A stretch of DNA of 64,000 nucleotides from Streptomyces sp. NBC_00457 (GCF_036014015.1 NZ_CP107905.1:6758001-6822000); one strand, 5' to 3'. Positions 34,009 to 43,540 are shown, numbered from the stretch's first letter. Notes: generated by a model from the sequence alone, not told the origin. A program made the numbers and translations.

Positions 34009-35046
34009 ATGTACGGCAACAGGGGGGTGAGGTCTTTGTCGGCCGGAACACGGGCGTCCGCAGTGGTGCTGGGGGCGGCGCTACTGCTCGCGGGGTGCTC
34101 TTCCGGGGACGGGGACGGCGGGGAGGAGACCGGCGACGCCGGTGCGAAGATCTCCCAACAGCCCAAGGAGACCGACCCGTTCTGGGTCAACCCGGAGGGA
34201 AACGCGGCCACGCAGGTCGCGACGTACGCGAAAGATGGCAAGCAGGACGAGGCCGAGCAGATCCGCAAGATCGCTCAGCAGCCGACGGGCGAGTGGCTCA
34301 CTCCGGAGAGCGCCGAGCAGGAGGCGCGCGGCTTCACCGAGGCCGCCGAGAAGGCCGACCGCGATGCGCTGCTCGTCGTCTACAACATTCCGCACCGCGA
34401 CTGCGGCCAGTTCTCCGGCGGCGGCGCCGCGGACGGCAACGCGTACCGGGAGTTCATCGACCAGGTCGCCAAGGGCATCGGCGACCGCTCCGCGACGGTG
34501 ATCCTCGAACCGGACGCGATCCTGCACCTGGTCGACGGCTGCACCCCGGACGAGTTCCACGAGGAGCGCTACGACCTCCTCAAGGGCGCCGTCGAGAAGC
34601 TCAAGGCCAACAAGAACACCAAGGTCTACCTGGACGCCGGCAACGCCGGCTGGGGCCGGCCCGACCAAATCTTCGAACCCCTCCAGTGGGCGGGCATCGA
34701 CAAGGCCGACGGTTTCTCCGTCAACGTCTCGAACTTCTACACCACCGAGGACTCCATCGCCTACGGCAAGGAGCTCTCCGCGAAGGTCGGCAACAAGCCC
34801 TTCATCATCGACACCAGCCGCAACGGCAACGGCCCCTACACCGAGGGCAACCCCGACGAACGCTGGTGCAACCCACCCGGCCGCGCCCTCGGCGAAACCC
34901 CCACCACCAAAACGGCGGACCCCCTCGTTGACGCCTACGTCTGGGCCAAGCGCCCCGGCGAATCGGACGGCGAGTGCAAGGGCGGCCCGAAGGCGGGCGA
35001 GTGGTGGCCGGAGTACGCACTGAGCCTGGCCAAAGCCAGCAAGTGA
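34009..35046 (+). CDS. cslZ: GH6 glucanase lipoprotein, CslZ-like
   Basis: 345 aa from ATG 34009 (GGGGGG 4 nt upstream); an earlier in-frame ATG at 33967 has no ribosome site. The N terminus is a lipoprotein signal with lipobox LLAGC. The GH6 signatures are present: VYNIPHRDCGQFSGGG with the supporting Asp and VILEPDAI with the catalytic acid Asp. GH6 enzymes cut beta-1,4-glucan by inversion. It lies convergent to glxA and cslA, the same arrangement as cslZ in S. coelicolor (recalled as SCO2838), where it is thought to process the CslA-made glucan at the hyphal tip. Confidence 0.9.
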   Translation: MYGNRGVRSLSAGTRASAVVLGAALLLAGCSSGDGDGGEETGDAGAKISQQPKETDPFWVNPEGNAATQVATYAKDGKQDEAEQIRKIAQQPTGEWLTPESAEQEARGFTEAAEKADRDALLVVYNIPHRDCGQFSGGGAADGNAYREFIDQVAKGIGDRSATVILEPDAILHLVDGCTPDEFHEERYDLLKGAVEKLKANKNTKVYLDAGNAGWGRPDQIFEPLQWAGIDKADGFSVNVSNFYTTEDSIAYGKELSAKVGNKPFIIDTSRNGNGPYTEGNPDERWCNPPGRALGETPTTKTADPLVDAYVWAKRPGESDGECKGGPKAGEWWPEYALSLAKASK

Positions 35047-35047
35047 C

Positions 35048-35096
35048 CACATGACTAGGGGCGCCTTCCACATAGGAGGGCGCCCCTAGTCATGTG
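35048..35096. terminator. Bidirectional terminator between cslZ and glxA
   Basis: A perfect 18 bp stem (CACATGACTAGGGGCGCC at 35048-35065 and its complement at 35079-35096) with a 13 nt loop, immediately after the cslZ stop and 5 bp before the glxA stop. It is the strongest hairpin in the window. Confidence 0.92.
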
Positions 35097-35100
35097 CCGG

Positions 35101-37038
35101 TTACGGCACCCGCACCCACTGCGCCTTACTCGGCGTCCCCTGATCATCCGTGACGAACAGCATGTACCACCCCGCCTGCACCAGATTCCGATTCTTCGGC
35201 ACAGTCACCGTGATCTTGTCCCCGGACACCTTGTAGTCCAGCGCGATGGACCGCTGATCGACGTCCGTGACGTGCGTCGACGCGCTGGGCCGCACCAACC
35301 GCACCTTCTTGATCGTCGACGCATGCTGCGAGGTGAACGTCCCCGTCCCGCCGCGCTCGATGGTCTTCGGACCGCCGGACAGCGACGGCTGTGCGTCCCG
35401 GTACAGATACGGAGGCGTGTAGATCTCGATCCGCTGCTCGAACTTGCCCGGCTTGGTGTTGGCCTTGTCGCTGTACAGCGAGTCGGAGCCGAAGAACATC
35501 ACCCGGCCGTCGGGCAGCAGAATCGACCCGGAGTGGTAGTTCCGGCCGACCAGCGGGTCGGCGACGCGCCGCATCTCGCCGCTCTCGGCGTCGTACATCC
35601 GCGCCTCGAGGATGTTGGAGTCGCCGCGCCCTCGGTAGTCCTCGGAGCCGCCGGAGATCAGCACGGTGTCGTCGGGCAGCACGGACGCCTGCGGATACCG
35701 TGTGCCCTTCTCCAGTGACGGCCCGTCCGTGAACGCCGGGTTCGCGTCCTTCAGGTCGATCAGCCGGGTCTTCTCGCTCGACAGCTTGGACTCGCCGACC
35801 CCGCCGCCGCCGATCACCATGTACTTCTCGTCCTGCGCGGGCGGCAGCAGCACGCTGTTGGCGGTCTCCAGCATGTTCGCGTCGCTCAGCCCGGGCACCT
35901 TGGTGAACTTGTTGGAGTCCAGGTCCCAGACACCGGGGTCGCGCCCCACGTCGTCCGGTCCGTATCCCGCGTTCGCGCCCGAGTAGAAGATCTTGCCGTT
36001 CTGCATCAGGAACAGCGCCGGATACGTCGGGAACTGCCGGATCTTCTTCGTGTACGTCCACTTCTTGGTCGCCGGGTCGAAGATCTCGTTCTTGCCGGGG
36101 ACCAGCTGGCCGATGTCGTCGAGGCCGGAGACGCTGAGGATCCTGCCGTCGCTCAGGGTGGTGAGCGTCGGGTACCAGCGGGCCTCCTTCATCGGGTCGA
36201 CCTTGATGTACTTCTCGGCGACCGGGTCGAACTCGAAGGCGTCCCGGATGCCCTGGAAGTCCTTCTTGTCGAGCGCGAGCTTCTGCGCGATGCCGTAGGT
36301 GTTGCGGGCGGCGGCGCCGGTCAGGCCCTGGACGCGGTAGTTGTCCTGGGTGCCGGTCTCGTACTGCCTGCCCTTCTTCTGCGCCTCGACGTAGATGCGG
36401 CCGAGACCGGGGTCGTTGCGCAGGAACGCGCCGGTCGCCGGGTCGAAGACCTTCTTCGCGCGTGGCACGAGCACCGGGTCCTTGGAGACGAACGTCTTGC
36501 CGTTCTCCTTGCCGGTGAACTTGGTGCCCGCGGGCAGGGTGATCGGCTTGTCGGGGTTCTCGTTGTGGACGATCATCAGGCCGCCGGCCTTGGTGACGTC
36601 ACCCTTGAGCTTCTCGTACCGCTTGGTGCCGCCCGCGATCAGCAGATTGCCGTTGGCGAGCTGGGTGTGGCCCGTGCAGAACAGGTCGCTGGGCGTCGGC
36701 ACCTTCTTGATGGTGCCCTTGACGGGGTCCCAGATCCGGGTGTCGAACTTCTTCGCGTCGAAGTTGTCCTGGTTGTTGCCCGACCCGGCGACGAGCAGCA
36801 CCTTGCCGGTGCGCAGCAGCGCCGCGTGGATGGTGTTCTGCCGGTACTCCTCCGGGAAATCGACGATCTCCCAGCGACCGTTGTCGGCTTTGTAGTCGGG
36901 TCTGTTGATCTGGTACTCGTGATATTTCTCGGTCCCGACGCGGTAGAGCCACGGCCCGTTCATCCCGGCCAGCGCGAGAACCACCGCCGTGCCTATCGCG
37001 AGTCGACGGACACGGCGGCGGCCGGCCTGGTCTTTCAT
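35101..37038 (-). CDS. glxA: Radical copper oxidase GlxA
   Basis: 645 aa. N-terminal membrane anchor (LAIGTAVVLALAGM), then a seven-bladed Kelch-type propeller and a C-terminal beta domain. Active-site residues are all present: Cys121 (DLFCTG) and Tyr289 next to Trp288 (ARWYPT) for the thioether cross-link, Tyr501-His502 (RNYHSG) and His589 (THVTD) as copper ligands. Numbering of C121 and W288 agrees with what I recall for S. lividans GlxA. The enzyme oxidises an alcohol on the glycan made by CslA at hyphal tips, and is needed for glycan deposition and aerial growth. The ATG overlaps the cslA stop by 4 nt. Confidence 0.95.
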   Translation of the reverse strand: MKDQAGRRRVRRLAIGTAVVLALAGMNGPWLYRVGTEKYHEYQINRPDYKADNGRWEIVDFPEEYRQNTIHAALLRTGKVLLVAGSGNNQDNFDAKKFDTRIWDPVKGTIKKVPTPSDLFCTGHTQLANGNLLIAGGTKRYEKLKGDVTKAGGLMIVHNENPDKPITLPAGTKFTGKENGKTFVSKDPVLVPRAKKVFDPATGAFLRNDPGLGRIYVEAQKKGRQYETGTQDNYRVQGLTGAAARNTYGIAQKLALDKKDFQGIRDAFEFDPVAEKYIKVDPMKEARWYPTLTTLSDGRILSVSGLDDIGQLVPGKNEIFDPATKKWTYTKKIRQFPTYPALFLMQNGKIFYSGANAGYGPDDVGRDPGVWDLDSNKFTKVPGLSDANMLETANSVLLPPAQDEKYMVIGGGGVGESKLSSEKTRLIDLKDANPAFTDGPSLEKGTRYPQASVLPDDTVLISGGSEDYRGRGDSNILEARMYDAESGEMRRVADPLVGRNYHSGSILLPDGRVMFFGSDSLYSDKANTKPGKFEQRIEIYTPPYLYRDAQPSLSGGPKTIERGGTGTFTSQHASTIKKVRLVRPSASTHVTDVDQRSIALDYKVSGDKITVTVPKNRNLVQAGWYMLFVTDDQGTPSKAQWVRVP

Positions 37039-38984
37039 TCCTTACGTCCCCCAAGTCCACCAAGGGCGATCTGCATGGTCTGGTCGTTGCCGCCGCCCTG
37101 CGGCTGCTGCTGCTGCGCGGCGGCCCAACTCGGCTTCTGCTGCGGGGCGTGGGGCGCCGGCAGCGGCTGCGGCTCGGGCGGGTTGGGCGCGGCGGGCTTC
37201 TTCTTCTCCTGCCGCATCATGTGGCGCCAGGCGAAGATGGGCGTGGCCGTGATCAGCAGGGCGAAGCAGGCCCAGATGATCATCGCGGGGTGGGAGTGGC
37301 CGTACACGAAGCCCGCGGCGATCGAGCCGGCGAAGATCAGGATGAAGTACCAGTGGTACCGGAAGGTCCCGAACCAGCGGTCCGGGCTGGCCGAGTCGCC
37401 CTTGGGCGTGACCACGAACTTGCTCTTCTTGCGGAGCATCGAGTCGATCAGCGCCTTGGCGTAGAGCGGCGCCGACAGCGCGGACATCACCATGCCGGCC
37501 ACGCCGCCGGAGCCCTCGGGCTCGTGCGGTGAGACGTTGTGGCGGCGGTTCCAGACGTAGAGGCCGATCTGCAGGGCGGAGGCGTTGCCGTAGAGCATCA
37601 GCCAGATCGTCGGGTCGATGTTGACACCCGAGGCGCCCAGGCCCAGGAACAGCGCACAACTGATCGCTGCGAGGATCCAGTTCAGGGCCGACATCGGGTA
37701 GAAGATGATCATCATTGTGTAGTTGAAGAGCTTGCTCGGCGGCAGCGAGTAGAAGCCCTTCCAGTACTGCTTGAGGATCGTCTCGTACGTCCCGCGCGAC
37801 CAGCGCATCTGCTGGGTGAAGAAGTCCGTCCAGGCGCTCGGGCCCTCACCGACGGCCAGCACGTCCGGCGTGTAGACCGAGCGCCACTTCTTGCCCGTGA
37901 CGGGGTTCTTGTGCCGGTGGATCTCGAAGCCGGTCGCCATGTCCTCGGTGATCGAGTCGTACAGCCCGCCGATCTGCTTCAGCGCCCTGATGCGTACGGC
38001 GTTGGAGGTGCCCACGAACATCGGCGAGCCGTAGCGGTTGCCGGCGCGCTGGATCAGGGCGTGGAAGAGGAACTGCTGGGACTCGGCGGCCTTGGTGACG
38101 AAGTTGTCGTAGTTGCCGTAGACCTGCGGGCCGATGACGAAGCCGACGTCCGGGTCGCGGAAGAAGCCGAGCATCCGCTCCAGGTAGTTGGGCAGCGGCA
38201 CATGGTCGGTGTCGACGGAGGCGAAGAAGTCGTAGTGGTCGCCGTACGCGTCCAGCCAGGCGTTGTAGTTGCCGTGCTTGGTCTTGGCGCGGTGCGGGCC
38301 CTTGGCCTGGTTCCACTTGGCGACGCCCTTGCGGCTGAAGTGGTGCACGCCGAGCCGGGCGCAGACCTCCTTGACCGCCGGGTCGTCGCCCTCGTCGAGC
38401 AGCCAGACATGCAGCAGGCCCCGGTGGCGCAGCTTGACGGCCGCCTCCAGGGTCTTCGTCACCATCTCCAGCGGCTCCTTGCCGGGCACGAAGGAGGTCA
38501 GGAAGGCGACTCGGGTGCCGGTCTCGGGCACCACCGGGATGGGGTCGCGGGCGACCAGCGTGGCGTGCGCGTTCGACAGCACGTTCATGCAGCGGAAGAA
38601 CTCGATCAGGCCGATCGAGACGAGCATGACCATGTCGAGGGTGGGCAGGAAGTCGTACGCCGGATAGTCGCGCTCGGTCCAGTGCACGGGCTGGAGCAGC
38701 CAGGCGAGCAGCACCAGCGAGAGCAGCGGTGCGGCGGCCAGCATCAGGGCCACTCTGAGCCGGTGCGGCTCCTGTGAGATCAAGGAGCGGTACTGCACTC
38801 TGTAGGGCTTGTTCGGATCGGGTTGTGTGAGGGGACCCGCCAGTCGGCTGTAGTGCTCGTAGTCGTACTTCGGCAGCGTCTTCTTTATCCGGCGGAAGGC
38901 GCCGGTGCGATGCGACGGGACCCTGAGCTGGGTCGTCTGTGACGGGTCATAGTTCTGCCGGGCGCCCGTCGGCGTCGACGTCAT
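37035..38984 (-). CDS. cslA: Cellulose synthase-like glycosyltransferase CslA
   Basis: 649 aa, GT2 family. The signature residues of processive beta-glycan synthases are visible: DEGDD (197-201), DTD (258-260), TED (346-348) and QQMRW (391-395). Two N-terminal spans and a C-terminal cluster of spans form the channel; the tail is Pro/Gln-rich. It makes a beta-1,4-linked glucan at the hyphal tip, works with GlxA, and is known to interact with the polarisome protein DivIVA. Upstream is a 343 bp intergenic region. Confidence 0.95.
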   Translation of the reverse strand: MTSTPTGARQNYDPSQTTQLRVPSHRTGAFRRIKKTLPKYDYEHYSRLAGPLTQPDPNKPYRVQYRSLISQEPHRLRVALMLAAAPLLSLVLLAWLLQPVHWTERDYPAYDFLPTLDMVMLVSIGLIEFFRCMNVLSNAHATLVARDPIPVVPETGTRVAFLTSFVPGKEPLEMVTKTLEAAVKLRHRGLLHVWLLDEGDDPAVKEVCARLGVHHFSRKGVAKWNQAKGPHRAKTKHGNYNAWLDAYGDHYDFFASVDTDHVPLPNYLERMLGFFRDPDVGFVIGPQVYGNYDNFVTKAAESQQFLFHALIQRAGNRYGSPMFVGTSNAVRIRALKQIGGLYDSITEDMATGFEIHRHKNPVTGKKWRSVYTPDVLAVGEGPSAWTDFFTQQMRWSRGTYETILKQYWKGFYSLPPSKLFNYTMMIIFYPMSALNWILAAISCALFLGLGASGVNIDPTIWLMLYGNASALQIGLYVWNRRHNVSPHEPEGSGGVAGMVMSALSAPLYAKALIDSMLRKKSKFVVTPKGDSASPDRWFGTFRYHWYFILIFAGSIAAGFVYGHSHPAMIIWACFALLITATPIFAWRHMMRQEKKKPAAPNPPEPQPLPAPHAPQQKPSWAAAQQQQPQGGGNDQTMQIALGGLGGRKE

Positions 38985-39327
38985 GAATCATCCCCCCACA
39001 CGCGGATCAGCGCGTGTCTGTCGGTTCCTTACACCTGCTCCGGTCCCCCTCGACCTTCACAGGCGTATCAGTGATGGACCGCTGTCACCACATCTTCCAC
39101 ACCACTAGACATGAAACAGCGACCTTCCGGTTGCATGATGCCCCCCTCGGTATCGCTTCATGAACGGGGCCCCCCTCCCCGCGACAAACCGACAACCGGC
39201 TCCTTGCCCCCCAAGTGCCGCGAATCCGCAGCATCGTGAAGAAACAGGGTTCTACGGCGTCCAGCATGATCGCAAGATGGGGGGTAAGGCGAAGGCCCCC
39301 CGCCGGAGCGAGGGGCCTAGCTGTCGG
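38985..39327. other. cslA promoter region and tRNA terminator
   Basis: 343 bp without a gene. The cslA promoter must lie here. Near 39293-39318 a GC-rich hairpin (AGGCCCC...GGGGCCT) lies downstream of the minus-strand tRNA-Lys and probably ends it. Runs of C and G (ccccccctcg, gggcccccct) are present, but no clear regulator site was recognised. Confidence 0.5.
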
Positions 39328-39401
39328 TGCGCCGCCAGGGACTCGAACCCCGGACCCGCTGATTAAGAGTCAGCTGCTCTAACCAACTGAGCTAGCGGCG
39401 C
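39328..39401 (-). tRNA. tRNA-Lys(CTT), copy 1
   Basis: 74 nt on the minus strand. Acceptor stem GCGCCGC/GCGGCGC, D-loop TAGCTCAGTTGG, anticodon loop CTCTTAA giving anticodon CTT, T-loop GGTTCGAGTCC, discriminator A; no CCA encoded. Identical to the copies at 45271 and 61367. Followed by a hairpin at 39293-39318. Confidence 0.97.
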
Positions 39402-39588
39402 CTGCTGACCTGCACGACTTTACCGGACCCCGGAGGGTGCTCCGGACCACCGGCGCCCCGCCGGCCGGGGTCCGCCCTGGCCGCCGTACATCATTCGGAC
39501 CGTCAACATGCGCGTCCGGACGACAGTTGTGAAACTGATCAACATGCACAGACGTGGACATTTCCAGCTGGAGTGTGAGGGGAATCGC

Positions 39589-40902
39589 ATGCCGGCTCCG
39601 GCCTTCGAGGAATTCGATCCAACGGGGGATTGCGACTGCGCGGGATGTGTTCACTGGCGGCGGGTCCTGCCGCATTCCGCGACCGGTCACGGAAGCCGTC
39701 ACCCGGCCGCCCGGCGGGTGCTGGTCGTGGCCGCCGCGGCGCTCGCCGCAGGGCAGGCGGCACCGGCGCTCGCCGCCCCGCACGCGGCCCAGCGGCCGGA
39801 CCTTCCCCCGGATGACGAGGCCACGAGTCCCCAGGGCGGCCCGGCCCCGCTGCACGGTTCGGCCGGTCGGCCCAGGCCCGCGCCCGGGACCGTGGTGCCC
39901 GCGATCACCCGGGCGGAGATCATCAAGCGGGCCAAGAAATGGGTCGAGGCGAAGGTGCCGTACAGCATGAGCCGGTTCTGGTCCGACGGATACCGGCAGG
40001 ACTGCTCGGGCTTCGTCTCGATGGCCTGGAAGCTGCCCGGCAACGAATGGACGGGCAGCCTCGGCCAGTACGGGGTGCGGGTGTCCAAGGACGATCTGCT
40101 GCCCGGCGACATGCTGCTGTTCCACAACCCGGAGAACCCGCAGAACGGCTCACACGTCGTCATCTTCGGCGGCTGGACCGATCACACGCACACCTCCTAC
40201 ATCGCCTACGAGTCCACCCGCCCGCACGCCCGCAAGCAGACCACCCCCTACGCCTACTGGAACAACTCCGACCGCTATCTCGCCTACCGCTACAAGGGGC
40301 TCGCGGCAGGCACGGGAACCCCGGGCGCCGAGCCGAGCGCGTCCGCCGCGCGGCCGTACCCGGGAGCGGCCTACTTCGGTCCCGGCGCCCACAACAAGCA
40401 CGTCGCCGAACTGGGCCGGATGCTCGCCGCCCGCGGCGCCGGCCGGTTCTACGCCTCGGGTCCCGGCCCCCGCTGGACGGACGCCGACCGCAGGGCGACC
40501 CGGGCCTTCCAGCGTGCCCAGGGCTGGACCGGCGACGACGCGGACGGGCTGCCGGGGCCGCGGACCTGGGCGCTGCTGGTCACCGGCAAGGGCAAGGACA
40601 TCACCACGGAGGCCGCCGCACCGGCCGCGCCCGCCTCGCACGGGGTGCCCGGCTATCCGGGGCGGGCCATGTTCCGGCCGGGCGCGGCCAACGAGTACGT
40701 CACCCAGCTCCGCCGGCAGCTGGTGAGGAAGGGATTCGGCACGCACTACACGACCGGTCAGGGTCCCCGCTGGAGCGAGGCGGACCGGCGCGGCGTCGAG
40801 GCCTTCCAGCGCTCCCAGGGCTGGCGGGGCGGCGCGGCGGACGGCTATCCGGGGCCGGAGACCTGGCGGCGGCTGTTCGCGCTGCATCTTCCCGGGGGCT
40901 GA
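39589..40902 (+). CDS. NlpC/P60 peptidoglycan hydrolase with two PG-binding domains
   Basis: 437 aa. ATG 39589 follows GAGGGGAA by 5 nt. The N terminus has a Cys-rich stretch (GDCDCAGCVHW) before a hydrophobic segment (VLVVAAAALAAGQA), which is atypical for a signal peptide. The NlpC/P60 domain has its catalytic Cys in QDCSGFVSMAW and His in GSHVVIFGGW. Two C-terminal peptidoglycan-binding repeats follow (about 280-350 and 370-435), each with a WTDADRRATRAFQ-like helix and a DGxPGPxTW end. It should cut cross-linked stem peptides in the wall. Confidence 0.9.
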   Translation: MPAPAFEEFDPTGDCDCAGCVHWRRVLPHSATGHGSRHPAARRVLVVAAAALAAGQAAPALAAPHAAQRPDLPPDDEATSPQGGPAPLHGSAGRPRPAPGTVVPAITRAEIIKRAKKWVEAKVPYSMSRFWSDGYRQDCSGFVSMAWKLPGNEWTGSLGQYGVRVSKDDLLPGDMLLFHNPENPQNGSHVVIFGGWTDHTHTSYIAYESTRPHARKQTTPYAYWNNSDRYLAYRYKGLAAGTGTPGAEPSASAARPYPGAAYFGPGAHNKHVAELGRMLAARGAGRFYASGPGPRWTDADRRATRAFQRAQGWTGDDADGLPGPRTWALLVTGKGKDITTEAAAPAAPASHGVPGYPGRAMFRPGAANEYVTQLRRQLVRKGFGTHYTTGQGPRWSEADRRGVEAFQRSQGWRGGAADGYPGPETWRRLFALHLPGG

Positions 40903-41072
40903 GACATTGGCGACTACCGCCGCGGGCCCCCGGACCCCCAGCAGAGAAGCAGGGCAGCGGGGTGACCGGCGCGGACGTAGCGCGGCGAACCCGAGTCACC
41001 CGAGGCCCGGCATCCCACCGTTCTGAGCATCGACGCATCTGACGCATCTGGCGCGGAGGCTGGAGGCACCCG

Positions 41073-42194
41073 ATGACCACGACCACGTCCCACACGCCCG
41101 AGTCCGACGGCCCCGCCGAGAGCGCGCCCCGGCCCGCCCGGCTGATCCAGAACGAGGCGACCACCGAGATCCCCGTCCATCTGCTGTTCCGCGACGACGC
41201 CAACCCGGTGTCCGTCCCCCTCAAGCCCGCCGTCGTGGGCCGGCGTCACGGGACGGGCGAGCAGCCGCGGCTGCGCCGTCCTGTCCCGGCGAAGGCTCGC
41301 CCTGTGCCGGAGGTGGACCCCGCCCTGGCCGAGCGCCCGGCACGCGTGCTGCCCGGTGTGGTGGGAGTGCTCGCCGGGGGGACCGGGGTGGCCGGAACTC
41401 TCCTCACCTCTTGGTGGGCGGGCGCGTTGCCGGCCCCGGTCCTTGCCGAGCTGGGTCTGCCGGGGACCGGCGGGGCCGGGCTCGGGCCCGCGCAGTGGGC
41501 GGCGTACGCCGGCGCCGTTTCCCTGGGGCTGTTCGGGTTCGGCGGGCTGGCCCGGGGGCGGACCGGGCGGGCGTGGGTGCTCGGGCTGTTCGGGCGCTAC
41601 CGGGGGACCGTGCGGCGGACCGGGCTGATGTGGGTCAACCCGCTGCTGCTGCGCCGCCGGGTCGACGTACGGCTGCGGCACTGGCGCAGCGAGCCGATGC
41701 CCGCGGCCGAGGGCAGCGGGGTCTCGCTGCGGGTCGTCGTCCTCGTGGTGTGGCGGGTGCGCGACACCGCGCGGGCCACGCTGGGCGTCGAGGACCACGA
41801 GACCTATCTGCGTGAGTGCGTGGAGGCGGCGCTCGCCCGGGTGCCGGTGGAGATGCCGGGCGGCGTGCGGCCGTCGATGGACGTGGCCACCGACGCGCTG
41901 ACCCGGCTGGTCGCGGCGGACGCGACGCCGGTCGGCCTGGAGGTGTTCTCGGTGCGTCCGGTGCGTGTCGAGTACGCCCCCGAGGTCGCCGCCGCCATGC
42001 ACCGCCGCCGGATCGCCGCGCTGGACGCCCAGCACCGGGCGAGCATGCTGACGTCGGTCGTGGACTCGGTGGAGGACACGGTGACACGGCTGACGATGCG
42101 GGGGCTGGTGGACCTCGACGACTACGAACGCAAGGTGCTGGTGAAGGACTTGACGGTGGCGTTCTGTTCCGGACGGACAGAAACAGGGCCCTGA
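41073..42194 (+). CDS. SPFH/Band 7 domain protein
   Basis: 373 aa. A basic N-terminal tail, two hydrophobic segments (about 90-115 and 135-155), then an SPFH-like domain with VVLVVWRVRDTARATLG and PEVAAAMHRRRIAALDAQHRASML, the typical beta-rich head and helical coiled region. Such proteins organise membrane microdomains and protease complexes. Members in Streptomyces are uncharacterised. Confidence 0.85.
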   Translation: MTTTTSHTPESDGPAESAPRPARLIQNEATTEIPVHLLFRDDANPVSVPLKPAVVGRRHGTGEQPRLRRPVPAKARPVPEVDPALAERPARVLPGVVGVLAGGTGVAGTLLTSWWAGALPAPVLAELGLPGTGGAGLGPAQWAAYAGAVSLGLFGFGGLARGRTGRAWVLGLFGRYRGTVRRTGLMWVNPLLLRRRVDVRLRHWRSEPMPAAEGSGVSLRVVVLVVWRVRDTARATLGVEDHETYLRECVEAALARVPVEMPGGVRPSMDVATDALTRLVAADATPVGLEVFSVRPVRVEYAPEVAAAMHRRRIAALDAQHRASMLTSVVDSVEDTVTRLTMRGLVDLDDYERKVLVKDLTVAFCSGRTETGP

Positions 42195-42257
42195 ACCATG
42201 TCCGGAATGAGTTCCTCGATTGGTATGGACATGTTCAAGTAACCGCAATAATCTGAA

Positions 42258-42273
42258 CCTTGGTCTAGACCTG
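42258..42273. promoter_or_regulatory. DasR-responsive element (dre) at LPMO gene
   Basis: The centre TTGGTCTAGACCTG matches the DasR consensus ACTGGTCTAGACCACT closely (palindromic GGTCTAGACC core). It is 43-58 bp upstream of the LPMO start. DasR is the GntR-type regulator that controls chitin and GlcNAc use; glucosamine-6-phosphate relieves it. Confidence 0.75.
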
Positions 42274-42315
42274 CAAGCTCACTGAACTTCCCCCACGTTC
42301 TCCAGGAGCGGCAGC

Positions 42316-42921
42316 ATGCGCACCAAGACCAAGTTGTCCGCCGTCGCGGTGGGCCTCGCCACGACCGGAGCCCTTGTGCTCTCCTCCGGCGGCGCCAGCG
42401 GCCACGGCTACACCGACCTCCCCATCAGCAGGCAGAAGCTCTGCCAGAACGGCACCGTGACCAACTGCGGCTCCATCCAGTGGGAGCCGCAGAGCGTCGA
42501 GGGCCCCAAGGGCTTCCCGGCCTCCGGCCCGGCGGACGGGCAGATATGCAACGCGGGGCTGGGCCAGTTCGCCCAGCTCAGCGCACCGAAGACGCCCTCC
42601 GGCGCCGCCTGGCCGACCACCAGGGTGACGGGCGGTCAGAGCTACACGTTCCGCTGGCAGTTCACCGCCATGCACGCCACGACCGACTTCAAGTACTACG
42701 TCACCAAGCCGGGCTGGAACCAGAACCACAACCTGGCCCGCTCGGACCTCAACCTCACCCCGTTCTTCACCGTCCCCTACAACGGCCAGCGCCCGCCGCA
42801 GACCCTCTCCCACAGCGGCACGCTGCCCTCCGGCCTGAGCGGCCACCACGTCATCCTCGCCGTGTGGACGATCGCGGACACGAGCAACGCGTTCTACGCC
42901 TGCTCCGACGTCACGTTCTGA
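42316..42921 (+). CDS. AA10 lytic polysaccharide monooxygenase, chitin-type
   Basis: 201 aa; the ATG at 42316 has AGGAG about 8 nt upstream. Signal peptide ends at GGASG with His as the first mature residue (HGYTDLPISR), the first ligand of the histidine brace; the second is His in AMHATTDFKYY. Axial Phe is in NAFYACSDV. Size and the chitin-type DasR box upstream favour chitin as substrate. It breaks crystalline chitin by copper-dependent oxidation. Similar S. coelicolor protein recalled as SCO2833. Confidence 0.93.
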   Translation: MRTKTKLSAVAVGLATTGALVLSSGGASGHGYTDLPISRQKLCQNGTVTNCGSIQWEPQSVEGPKGFPASGPADGQICNAGLGQFAQLSAPKTPSGAAWPTTRVTGGQSYTFRWQFTAMHATTDFKYYVTKPGWNQNHNLARSDLNLTPFFTVPYNGQRPPQTLSHSGTLPSGLSGHHVILAVWTIADTSNAFYACSDVTF

Positions 42922-43024
42922 GCATCCCTTGAGTCAATCCGCCACCCCCCGCGGGTAGGTTTCCCGCACGCCGATCAAGACCGTTCCGGCGTGCGGGAAG
43001 CCGTACCTGACCTCGGGGGATCTC

Positions 43025-43471
43025 ATGGAAGCGCTGTTCTACGTCATACCGCTGCTCATGATCGGCCTGGCGGTCTACGCCGCGACGAGGCTGATGCGGC
43101 GCGCCCGCGACATCCGCGGCGCCTGGAACAACGGACTCACGGCCGAGGCACGGTGTCTGCGGGCGTTCACGACGACTAGCAATGACTCCACGACGCAGCA
43201 CCACGTCTACGAGTTCACCACGCGCGACGGGCGTTACATCCGGTTCGAGGAGCAGTACGGCCCGGCGACGACCGTGGAAGGCGACATCGTCACCGTGCAC
43301 TACCTGCCGGAGCGCCCCGAGCGCGCCACGGCCCACGCTCCCTCGCCCGGAAAGCTCGCGGCGGGCTCGGGCTGCGTGCTGCTGTTCTTCGGCGTCTTCA
43401 TCGCCTTCTGTATCGCGTTCATGGTCATCGTCCACGCGTTCTTCTCGGCGGCGGAAGGCTTCGGGTTCTAG
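43025..43471 (+). CDS. DUF3592-like membrane protein
   Basis: 148 aa. Two transmembrane segments (IPLLMIGLAVYAATRLM and VLLFFGVFIAFCIAFMVIVHAFF) flank a beta-rich domain with YEFTTRDGRYIRFEEQYGPATTVEGDIVTVHYLPE, resembling the DUF3592 fold. Function unknown; conserved in Streptomyces. Confidence 0.8.
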   Translation: MEALFYVIPLLMIGLAVYAATRLMRRARDIRGAWNNGLTAEARCLRAFTTTSNDSTTQHHVYEFTTRDGRYIRFEEQYGPATTVEGDIVTVHYLPERPERATAHAPSPGKLAAGSGCVLLFFGVFIAFCIAFMVIVHAFFSAAEGFGF

Positions 43472-43540
43472 GTTCCTGGGGCGCTTCCGGGTCCTCCTGG
43501 GGCTCCACATCTGACGGTACGTCAATTACCGTGCGCGCCC

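Noticed and set aside
39328..39401. Integrative element attachment at tRNA-Lys
   Set aside because: No integrase, excisionase or duplicated tRNA 3' end flanking a mobile segment was found near any of the three copies.
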